The notes under the pieces are model-generated. The model saw nothing but the letters and a program-made list of their open reading frames with translations, had not been told where the DNA came from and did no database searches. Below, in pieces: positions 24,652 to 36,000 of a stretch of DNA of 64,000 bases (within the stretch, counting starts at the first letter, position 1; the number at the start of each line of letters is the position of its first letter). Origin of the DNA: Allacma fusca (lineage: Eukaryota > Arthropoda > Collembola > Symphypleona > Sminthuridae); NCBI GenBank assembly GCA_947179485.1, contig OX359248.1, positions 50,602,386 to 50,666,385 of the forward strand, in the 5' to 3' direction. The position numbers and the translations under genes were made by a program.

Positions 24652-26946
24652 TGTTCTAATTCTCAACAAGAATCCCAGTTACCCCAGGCTGCTACAAAAG
24701 AACCTGAAAAGAGAATGATCTTGTCGAATTAAATAATTTGTAGGTTTCTATTTAAAAATAATATCCTTACTTTAAAGGTTTTTCTATCCAACCTGATAAT
24801 TAATAATAATTTAAATTGGTTTAAGTTAATATTTTCCAATACGGACCGTACAAATTTATTCTTGGTTCTTGACCCCAGTTCTCTGTTCAGGGTGCTAAAA
24901 ATTGCTAAAATTCAAATTGCTTTTATTAGTGTTACTTTTTTCCGACATTGTATAATTAAATACAAATTTTATGTTTGACCCAAACATTCTAGGATTTGAA
25001 TTTTATCAAATAATTCGTATACATAAATTAAGCTAACAATTTTGACTGCATTCAGTAGAAGTAGTTTATCTTACTGAACTAGGTGTTGGGTGTTCCCCCT
25101 GTCAAATGCAGTTACATTTTAGCAACTAATAATGAACATTCTCATTACAAGTCATGCAAAAAATTACTGGAACACAAATACTTGAATGTATTGTCATGTA
25201 TCAATGGGGACATCCTGTTATGTCTTTCAAAATCTCAATGAAATTCTATTTCTTTTAATTGATTGCAACTTAAAACAACATACGCTGTCACAAGTTAGGA
25301 GTGTTTAGTACCGTTCCTAGGCTTATTCGGATTTGCGTCTAAGTTCGGTCTACCTAAGTCTATTCTACAGTGGGTTTTTCATATTAACGCACCTTTTTAC
25401 ATATTTGGCATAAGCGGTTGTAGATTGTTGAAAACCTTAATTCTGGTTTTTAATAGTTCTTAACTAAAATCATGTACCGTTTCGCGTTTATTTCGTGAAG
25501 TAAAATTAATCCATTATTGAAACAGAAGAGAATAATTTTGTGTCACCAGTTTTCTCAGCCAACCACACACTCATCTCTACACCCACAAGTAACCTAAAGC
25601 ATACTTATTGTTAACATTTTTGTGGGACGTTTATGATGCGATTGTGTTTGAAAGATTTAATAAAATGCAATTTATTATAATATTATGCCGATCTTTTGTA
25701 GACATTTCTTAAGCATGTTCTCTCTTAAGCATGTGGTGTATCAATTAACATGTCTTGTTTTAATGAAGCACAACGCATCACACTGTTTACTTATGATGGT
25801 TACTGAGATTTATTTATTGAATACATAATGTAGTTATAATTGTTAGCACTTTTACTTCCAGATAATTAGGGTTGTCTTGTAACTTACACGGCATCAGTAA
25901 TTACCGCCTGGTGGTAGCGTCATTTGGTGTACATAGAATTATGATAACATATCATTACACTATTTCATTGTAAATGTTTCATTGCACATTAGGTTAACAC
26001 GGAACAAAATATCACACGTGGCGAATTTCTTTGAAACCCGATGAGTATACCATTTTTCGCAATACAGGTTCCTTGGAAGACGTCTGGAAATGGATTTTCT
26101 AATTACATTAGCCTTGCGGGAACTGGGTGCAACTAGAATATTTGCAATTAGAATAGCGAGACATTATTATATTTAGTAGTACATTATTGACACCCAAATA
26201 CAAGGGCAATACAGAGGCTGACCGTGTAGAACCCCTATCTCATATCAAAATTTGTTTCATTTCGCTAGCTCGATAAGTCTGGATACCACTGACATAAAAG
26301 CAAACCAAATTAGGATGTTTTTTAAAAAAAATTAATTTTTGAAACTTCCTCGTTCCTGCCCAAATTAATTTTGGAAATGTATTTATGGTCAATTGCATGA
26401 GTTTTATACTATTAGTTTAGTGATAGTGATAGTGTTAGTGACTAGTTTTATGATATTATATAGCTCTCTGCGTTGAGAATGGTGGACATGACTAGTAAGA
26501 ACAAAGAATAATGCTTGGGAAACTCATCTTCAGAAATCAAGATACCAAAAAGCAGAGTTTACGACCTTGTAATTTAAAAAAAAATTTTCCTTGCCCGCTA
26601 TATTTAGAGTTTTTGAGCTAGTGGTATAAAATAAATATTGAAATATCTGGAATAAGACTTGCTGATACATGGAGGGTAATATTTTGTTACCACGTTATAC
26701 CTATATGGGATAGGACATTACTTGGCGTCCTATGCACAGCTGGGGTTAATAATTTATTCCACTATTCTTTTAACTGTAGAAGATTTCCATACAATTCAAT
26801 GTCTTATTTAACTAATTATTATTTCATTACTTTGCTATCTGTAGTTGGACAATTTTGATAGTAAAACTTTATCCATCCATGCAGTCCGTCTGGTCAGGGA
26901 AATTTGACCCTCTGGATGTTTCCGAAACGATGGAAATTATTTAAAT
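24652..26946. other. Spacer, no gene recognised
   Basis: AT-rich sequence with stops in all frames at short intervals. It holds only minor features, such as a short GTGATA/GTGTTAGTGA repeat near 26420-26445. No RNA gene was recognised. Confidence 0.5.
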
Positions 26947-26954
26947 GCTGCAAG

Positions 26955-28269
26955 CAGTGCTCGGCACGGGTATGGGTAATACTCGGGTAAACGGGTATGG
27001 GTACGGGTATGGGTACTACCCGGGTACGGATTTTGTGTACCCGAACAATTCCGGGTACTACCCGGGTACACTTTGGTCGGCTCAAAATTTCGGGTACGGA
27101 TACGGGTATGGGTACGGGTACAAGGATTTCAAAATGGGTATATACCCACCGGGTACGGGTATAATGGTGTCATTTACCCGTACCCGCGACCATTGTACCC
27201 GAGTATTTGGATATGTTGAGATTTGAGACATTTTGATGAATTTTATGAAAATAATGGAACTTCCGTTGCAAAATTCTGTCGGTATTTTTAGTAATTCTGA
27301 ATACATAGAGCTTATTGTTAATACCCTTTTAACCTTACAACATGCAGTAACTGTATTTCAGACTGTGTTGCTAAAATATATATTTAAATCTATAGTATAT
27401 ATTTTTATAGAAACAGGTTTTAGGAAGAATAATTAATAAACAGACGAGGAGTAATATCAAAATAGAAGTGGAGAATAGGATTCAACGAAATTTTATACAA
27501 AACGTCTTCATAATGTAGTAATTTGTTACTAATTGCATAAATAGTCTAATTGACACGTATGCACATGATACTTCATTAGCCACAATGAATACAATTTAAA
27601 AATTAGATTTCCGATGAGTTGGATGGCAAGATATTTTTTGTAATTAGTAGTTGATTAGGAAAAGGCGGATATTTGTAACAAGATATTAATGAGTTACGTG
27701 TACACAGAGCTACTGAGGTGAGAAAATTAATGAAAAAGGCCGAATAAATCAAGAATTGAAAAATCGAGTCGCCAAGTCCCAAGCCAAAGATGCATGTACA
27801 TATGGACTGGGTGCTATAAAATACTTCGCCCAATAGCCCATAAACAATCAAATGGGGATAATTTTACTTCTAATCAAAAACGTTTATAGTTTTCTACTCT
27901 TCAATAAAAATATTATAATGTCAAATACCTCTCTAGCTAGTCAAAATTACCCACTCAGGTGTCATACATTATTACATATAACGTACTATGTATTACTTTA
28001 CAACAAATCTGGATAAAGTACCCGGGTACGAGTACGGGTACGACACTGAGAAACCCGAGTATGGGTACTATTTTCGAGTATTTTCGGGTACGGGTGCAAT
28101 ACGGGTACAGGTACATGGATTGAGATAACATTGCGGGTACGGGTACGAAAAATTTGTACCCGGTTACTCGGGTATGGGTACGGGTATAGATACCAGTTAT
28201 TGAAATACCCGCACTTCGGGTACGGATACGGGTACGGGTACCGATTTTTCGTACCCGTGCCGAGCACTG
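26955..28269. mobile_element. Non-autonomous hAT-type transposon with GGGTAC subterminal repeats
   Basis: A perfect 18-base terminal inverted repeat, CAGTGCTCGGCACGGGTA at the left and its complement at the right, is flanked by a perfect 8-bp target duplication GCTGCAAG (26947-26954 and 28270-28277). CAGTG ends and an 8-bp duplication are typical of hAT. The outer 250 bases on each side are packed with GGGTAC, GGGTAT and CGGGTA motifs in both orientations, probably transposase-binding subterminal repeats. The middle (about 27230-28010) is AT-rich and encodes no transposase. The short open frames over the repeat zones are by-products of the repeat period. Confidence 0.9.
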
Positions 28270-28499
28270 GCTGCAAGTACCAAAATATTTGCAATTCACT
28301 GCAGTTGTGTTTTTATACTTGCGGTTGCTTGCAACCCTTATATCTATAAAATCTATGAAAAAAATCACCACTTCGCGATTTTCTAAGGCTATTGCTTAGA
28401 CCATTGCTCCTTACTCCCTTTATTCGGTTATGTTCAACTCATTTAAAAAATTCCAGTTACAAATTTAAAAAAAAATTGTTTTGATAATTTAAAAAGAAG

Positions 28500-28855
28500 T
28501 AGTGTTACTAGTACGGACTGGTATGCGTATACAAATTTCATTGCAATCGGTGGAACAGTTCAGGGTAAACAAAAGATTTTGTTTCATTTTTTTTACTTGC
28601 GAACACGTGGACCGATTTCAACCAATAAAAAAATCACCCGAGGAATTGACCTACAAAATGTTCACAAAAATGTTGAACAAAATCGGTCGAGCATTTTTGG
28701 AGGAAAAGTGCCGGAAGTACAGATTTTATTTTTATACGCACGAACACGCCGATCGATTCTAATCAATAACGAACTCGTACGAGTTTTCGACCTAAAGAAT
28801 GTTAAAAGAAATTTAAAACGAAATCGGTCAAGTAGTATCGGAGGAAGACTGTGAG
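28500..28855 (+). repeat. Tandem repeat, unit about 141 bases, about 2.3 copies
   Basis: The anchor GAACACG occurs at 28601 and 28742. The anchor AATCGG occurs at about 28545, 28681 and 28822. Each unit carries, in order, an ACACG-CCGAT block, an AACAAAATCGGTC-like block and a TTGGAGGAAAAGTG-like block. Units differ at many positions, so the duplication is old. The repeat is largely stop-free in two frames, but the encoded peptides match nothing I recognise. Confidence 0.7.
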
Positions 28856-29109
28856 TCATAAGGACCCACGGACAACACTATCTTATACGCCCTAAAAAGT
28901 GACTGTAAAATAACACATAATCAGCATGGCTCGTTTTGAGGTCCAACCAGGGATCACCATAGGGTTGTATACAAACAATGTTCCACAAAGGAGTCATTTA
29001 CAAATAACGTTGTGGGGGTTCCTGCCCATCAGGTAAATACATTTTCAGAATCATGATTAATTTATGGTAGCTGCATGTTAATTTTCACACAACTTCAACA
29101 AAAGGTCAA

Positions 29110-29305
29110 GGGTTTTCAAAATCCCCACTGGCAAAAATAATTTCATGTTAAGGTATGAAATCCCTCCCAGTAAGGTCAACCAATCTAAAAGTCTCTGCTT
29201 GCATTACGAATTTCATGAAACACTCCAACTTTGAAAATCCCTGCCAAAAAAAGTTCAACGAATTTAAAAATCCCTGTTCGCAAAAAGGAATTCCTTCCCG
29301 TTGAG
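29110..29305 (+). repeat. Degenerate short tandem repeat
   Basis: About five imperfect copies of a 30-45-base unit with the core AAAATCCCTGCCA (near 29116, 29156, 29188, 29233 and 29265), often followed by AAAAAnnTTCA and AATTTCATG. No coding meaning is seen. Confidence 0.5.
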
Positions 29306-29459
29306 ATTTTCCTTGCCAGAAATATTTTGTCCCTGGGAAGAATCTTCCCGTCTTCCCACAAAAATCCGACTCCAAGCACCGGATTGCAAATATCCGGATT
29401 GCAAAATAAATCATTTAATTGGTTTGAATATTATATCCCGTAAAAATGATGCCTACAAA

Positions 29460-32400
29460 TTAAAGCGCCATTTTTAAAAACTACTCTATCCAATGCAACT
29501 TGTTGGTATCCTAAACCGTTTCAAGACTCAAAATTTGAAATTAGACTGAAAATAAGGAACACATGGATCATAAATTGATTCCTATTCGTGGTTAACATTT
29601 TCGTGTTTGTTTACCTTATTTTTCATTCTAATAGTTGAGTCTAAAATATAATCTTTTCTTAAGATAGGTTCAATGGCTAGGATGGCGACGAAGTGTTCAA
29701 AATCTTTTAGTGTGCGATAAAAGACTTGGGGCTTAAAAGTTATTGGTTGTCTGTGAACTGTGATCGCCATATCTCAATCCATTTGATATTGGAGAAATAA
29801 CAAATTCTAAAATTACTTGCACATACTTATGATCACCTTGAATATTTTATTAGTCTTGACTTAATCTCATCTTTACTTGTACCATACTTGTCGAAACGAA
29901 AAGCAACCCGACATAACGTGCGTGTTGCTACCCCACTTAAGATTTTCATCTCCTATATACCTCTGTACAATGCGGTTTATCTGGCGTCAAAATGTTTCGC
30001 AAGAATTTGTCCTCCAAACATGGAATTTCATGAAATGAGTTTAAAAAGATTATTTCGAATAATTCGAATTAATCATTATTATTGTCATTTGTAGCTGCAG
30101 AACGACTGCGTTTTTTTTGGCTCCGATAACAAATTTTCAGCATCACAATTTCAAAAGTTTATTCTAAAAACGTTTTGTATAAACATTTGATTTTTGTCTC
30201 TTAAAAAATCCCAACATTGCTTCACGTATCCGACCTTTAATGTTGGTCTCGGTCAATAAATCAGCTTTCAGAAAAACTTGACTCAAATTAACTTGGAAAT
30301 GTAGAATTGAATATTTCATATCTCTGTCCCTTACACTGTCTGCGGAAAGTGAGCAGGAAAATTATTTGTGGCACTTCTTCATTATTGTTCCCTTGAAACG
30401 CCAACGAGTTTGAACTGACTTTGCAAACGAGCTTATTTATTAAAAGGTCTCTCAATTCCATTCCGAGGTAGTAACCCAATCCCCAATGATGGCTAATGAC
30501 TTAGACACAAACAGCGAAGTAATTTTGACAACAACAAAAGCAAAGAAATTATAGAAAGTATTGACTCCTTATAATGGCCAGGCAATGACCATCCCCCATT
30601 TTGGATCCAGTGCTTTCTCTTGCAATGGCCTTGAAACTGCAAACCTTAACAGAGTATAGTAGTGTTTCCAGATATTGATTATGTCTTGAATCCTATTTCA
30701 AAAGTCTATGAATTAAGTACGACTAATCCAGCGTGATTGCTGTCAAGAATAGCAGCAAATTCTAGGGGCTTTCAACCTTGCAGATGTTATATTAATTCTC
30801 ATTTCAGTTTTATGAGCAGTTGCAAACAATTAATTATCTCATACTTAATTTGTTATTATTTGCTGTTAGGACCATTCCTCTATTCCTTTACCTTGAGCAT
30901 CCATCGGAGTTGACCGGTCATTTCACCACATCCAAAGGTATCTGTGCAGTGGGTGTGGGAACTAATTTGAGTAAAACAATCCAGAGATTAGTGAAACAAC
31001 TCTATATACAAACGCTTATGATGACGCTGCATTTGTCTTATTAAAAATAAATTTCGAGACATTAAACGAAAGCATTAAAATGTTTTTACTCACTCCCTGC
31101 TGGAAATTCATATTTTCTGACAGGATTACTTATGCACATGAATTAATGCAAACTATCTCTTATCTCTATCTAATAACCTGTAACTGGCGGAACAAGCTGC
31201 AAAGCTTTGAACTTGTGTGACACCCCAGACCAAGTTGATGCTAATGTCTCAGATATCCTGCCTATGTAGATAATGGTATTTAATACACCTGGCTTTTGGA
31301 AACATGGAAACTGCAAGTTCTAGTTTGCTGACTCGTACCCTCCAAGAATCATCTCTGGAACACAATAGTAATAATTACTTTCCTAAAAGCAGTCACATCT
31401 CAAGCTCATAATTCATTCCTGACTTGAATCTCCTCTCATAATTTGAAGATATTTCCCAAATGCTGTAAGTTTTTTTTGTGCTGTTAATTCCCTTGTGAGG
31501 TAGTTAGCAACCGTGATTTTGTCAAACGGGGCACTTCTCTAGTGGCGTCGTTCCAGTGTTTGTGAGTATGTACATAGCTTGGATGTTGTAGACCTTCTCA
31601 TTTGGTTAATTGTAAGTCTAACTTTAACACCACTTCCGAAGCAGTGAACTTCAGTTTCACGCTCACTCACCAAGTAAGACTATATGAAATGTTAACTATG
31701 AATTATTCATTTTTCCTAAGTTGTGTATAATTAGTGAGTGCCACAGGTAGTATGGCGCTAGAGGACTAGACAGTAGGTATAAAGGTGTCTAATAAATCCA
31801 TCTGTTTTAACTCTCCTCACAGGATTTTCCATTGGGGAAATGACGTCACTGCATACATAAATTCGTATTCATTGTTAAGCCCTACTACTGTACAAGTGAG
31901 ACGCAAGGAGGTAATTAAACAACAATAAATCTTGTCATTTGTTTCCGTCAATTTGTGCTGCTGATAATCCGGAACAAAATGCTCTCAAGTTATGTTACCC
32001 TTTTCACAAGTCCCTGGAATACAAAATGAGATACAACAGAGTCAAGGTTAATGCAAAACCAATAAATAGTTAGGAATAATTACAGTGTCATAATAAAGGA
32101 ATCCAATAGTAAGGTAATAGATATGAGCATGAAATTCACATTTACTTCCTCTACTCCTTCCACTACTTACTACAACCCTATGATATGGGGATACCAGGCT
32201 CAATCCAGTTATACCATATACAGTAGTGGCTCAATGGAGATAGACATAATTAGGAGGCTTTTTTCAGTGTAAGTTAGGTTAGTGGCAATTACATTGTAAA
32301 CATTCAATAATATTTGTATAGCACTGAAATTTGCAATTGAAAGGAAACTAGAAAATATAAGCGTGTACTGGAATGAGCAGTGGGATCATTGCTGAGATCA

Positions 32401-33039
32401 TGCGACAGTTTAACAAAAACCTTTCAAAAGAATCAACTGCGATCTTTGCATTTAGCACAAAATATAAAATCCGACCATTGCTAGTAATTGCTCAAATTGC
32501 ACGTACCTCAACCAGTCCTAACAATGGCGATAATTCCAGTGTGAGAAACCTGACGGTGGAAAGGAATGCCAACCCCACAATAGGATTTTTCTTTCGTGAA
32601 TCTATAAAGACCCACCCTTCAACTCATCCAATTCTTAGTTCCACTCTGATTCTCACAATAATAATTACGAGTGCTTCCAAACCAAGTCCCCAAACTTACT
32701 GGAGACCAGCTTCCAAGTCATACTCCTCTCTATTTAGTTCCAACGACACTATTCCCAGTGAATCATTCCCATCAATTACTGAGCAGTTCCTAAAAACAGT
32801 ATTTAAAATTCTGAAACGGCACACACTCCCTGAGTCATTATTCCTGGTTTGAGGAGACATAGATAAACTAATTAGACACAATTATTCCATCCAGATTAAT
32901 ATGCTAATTATTGTGCTATACGCCAAATACTTTTGATTATTAAGACATTTGTTCCGGATTGGGGCTGGGGAAGTGATTTTAATTTATTTCAGAGGTGTCC
33001 ATTGGAAAAAACAATCAAAATGGCTGTCATGTATTGTAG
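29460..33039. other. Spacer upstream of cotransporter gene 2
   Basis: AT-rich sequence without recognised genes. A TATAAAGG at 31778-31785 and a Ser/Thr-rich open frame at 32373-32852 were considered but not accepted. The 5' UTR or promoter of gene 2 should lie here. The coding ATG at 33040 is immediately preceded by TAG, which could be a splice acceptor or simply an in-frame stop. Confidence 0.45.
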
Positions 33040-36000
33040 ATGGAAAAACATGAGGAGGGTGTAGGGGTTCAAAGAACAGCCTTTGCAACTGGAAGATTTC
33101 GTATTAATCGGATCCAAACAGTGAAATTCAGCAACCGTGTGACTTGTGTCCCTCTCGCAATCCCTGAACTGGATGAAAGTGAAGGAGATTCTACAGAATC
33201 GGTCATTCCTTACATTACCCCGGAGGTAGATCCTTTGACTTCTCCTCACGGGACCTCTAGCCAAGACGGTCCAGAACCCCGTTCCCAATCAGGAGGAACG
33301 CATAAAGTTGTACAAAAATCAGTCTGTGGCAGCTCTCGAAGTAATAGCAAGATTTCCCTGGCTTCCGAGAAAATGCAAGAACCAGTTCGTAAAGTGTCGA
33401 AAATCGTGATGAGGAGGAGAAGCTCCGTATTCTTGCCTGAAATAGATGAGCAGGAAGACTACAACAATCAGAATACAGCTTATACCAAGAGCTTCATCAA
33501 CTACACTCATGATGCCTTGCCACGGATGGATAATTACCGAAATCTCATGTCCATTCAAGCAGCAGTCCGTCCATCGCTGGATGAACTTCATGATGAGGAC
33601 CGACGAATTAATAGAAAGGTTTTTATTTATTTTTTTAAATTGTGTTCATATTATTAGCCAATTACTGAGTTTTTAATTATTTTGTTTGGAATCATGCTCA
33701 AATTATTCCTCATTAATTTTCATTTCAATTCCAACACGTACTTAACTGGGTGCAGGGAAATTTGCATCATGTGAAACTAGTACAGATTACTGTAGCTTTC
33801 TTAAAAATATTCCAGTCACAGCTTCAGGAGAATTCCGAGAATGCCCCATCAGCCACCAAATTTGGTTGGATTCAGGGAGTGCTTGTGCGATGCTTACTTA
33901 ACATTTGGGGTGTCATGCTATTCCTTCGTCTGTCCTGGATGGTGGCTCAGGCGGGATTGAGTAAGACACTTACATTCTAAATTCATAGGCTAAATGGGTA
34001 CAAAATCGTTAGAGTGTCTTAATTGCTTAACTAATTTCCCCAGGTACCTTTCTAATTGTTATTTGGAGTCAAATGTATGGATGTGACTTACGTTCAAGGA
34101 ATAAGTGGGTTGTTGGAAGTGTGAGTAATTTGTTGTAATTTGTTTGACAGTTCAGTCAATGATAATCATCGCTATTTCAACCGTGGTGACAACTATCACA
34201 ACCCTTTCCATGGCTGCCGTGAGCACTAATGGGGAAATGAAAGGAGGTATATAATTTTGTTTCAATGGAGGATTACTCAGGAGCATTAAAGTCTTTCCGA
34301 GGTAGAACTATGTATGTATATGTAGATATATACATATATATATATATGACTTGGACACTCCTTTCTTTCAGGTGGAATCTACTATATGATATCAAGATCC
34401 TTGGGACCTGAATGGGGAGGGGCCATTGGCTTTGTTTTCAGCTTTGCAAACGCAGGGATGGCTGCCTTGAACACCGTTGGATTTTCAGAGTCTTTGATCT
34501 CTCTTTTGTCGGAGAACGGGCTGAAAATTGTGGATGGAGGGCAAAATGACAACCGAATCATAAGTGTCATTGCTGTGATTGTCCTGCAGGGTATCATTGT
34601 CGTGGGGAAGGAGTATGAGGCGAAGGTAATTGATTTTTCCTTTCTTAAACAGCTTACTCGAGAGTATTCAGGCCTAACAATTAAAAAAAAACCACTGAAT
34701 GGCATTACTGTAATTCCATGGCGGTTAATTTTTGTAATTACATAAATTTTTCCAAGAGTTTTGAAGTTTAATATAAAATTATGTCATGTCGGTAAAAACT
34801 ATTGTCCGTAGGCTCAAGTGGGTCTACTCCTTATTCTTCTGGTAGCAATGGGGGATTTTGTCCTGGGGGCATTTATTGGACCTCTAGATGATTCTGTCAT
34901 TGGGAAAGGATTTGTGGGACTTAACAGTGAGCGAATTTAAATATTTCCCGCGAAAGTATCTATTTTTTTACTTCGTATTTACGAATTTAATATTATTGTT
35001 TATTACGAAATAATTCCTTGATTTGGAATATCATATCCTTTAAAATATCTATTTAATTTATACATTTTCTATACAGCGGCTACATTTAACTCAAATTTGG
35101 ATTCTGGCTACCGCTACCAGTCCGACAACGGTGAGCAGAGTTTCTTCACGGTGTTTTCCATTTTCTTCCCGGCTGTGGCTGGTATTCAGGCTGGTGCAAG
35201 TATTTCTGGCGATCTGAAGGTAAGCAGCAGCGTAGTCCTATAACACCTCTGTATTTATCCCACAGCCTGCTTTCGCAATGGGAGCACGGCACGCTGTCAA
35301 TTCCTTACGCTAGACGGACCAATTACATCCTCAAAGGAAAGACTTCTCAAATGCCGAGTAACGGTCACAATTGGGAAAATATCTGAGGGAAGTTTGTTTT
35401 AAATTAGGGATTTGCATAAACCATTATATGTATTTTCTTTTGAAGAAAAGTCCGTCACTCGATACTCCTGACTGTAGTAAGAATAATGTGAAGTATAACT
35501 CACTTCCACATTTATGCCTCAATTTACATGTTACTTTCCCCCACTCAAGAGATATTATGCGTAAAGTTGATGCAAGTAGATACTTATCCAAGAGGTAAGC
35601 ACGTAGTATCGGGCACATATAGAGGGAAAACGTGCCGCCATGGGAACACTTCAATTGAAGAAATAAATGGAAAGTTGAAGTGTACATGCATTACCTTTTC
35701 CCGCTTTGAAGTTATTCTTGGAAGTTTAGGAAACTGCTCGCCAATATATTCGATGGGGGAAATTTCCCACAAAAGTTATTCATGTGTTGAATTTATGTAC
35801 TGTAGGATCCTGCAACTGCTATTCCACAGGGAACTTTATTAGCAATTTTCATAACATCTGCCTCTTATGCCTTCTTTGCTCTCCTGGCCGGTGCTGGCAC
35901 CCTTCGAGATGCCACTGGCAACATTACGGACTTGGTCAATGGAACCTTCCCAGAATGTGTCAATTCCACTTGCAAATGGGGTCTCTACAACGACTACAAC

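Noticed and set aside
26955-28371. GGGTA repeats read as telomere-like DNA or as Tyr/Gly- and Arg/Thr-repeat proteins
   Set aside because: The repeats are bounded by inverted ends and an 8-bp duplication, so they are subterminal transposon repeats. The open frames follow from the six-base period.
28500-28855. Tandem repeat considered as a CRISPR array
   Set aside because: The unit is about 141 bases with no constant repeat/variable spacer pattern, and the context is eukaryotic.
31778-31785. TATAAAGG as promoter of gene 2
   Set aside because: There is no initiator at the right spacing, and it lies 1.25 kb from the start codon with no supporting signal.
32373-32852. 159-codon open frame upstream of gene 2
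   Set aside because: It is Ser/Thr/Pro-rich with no domain, it shows no codon or composition contrast with the surrounding spacer, and it has no splice or polyA context.
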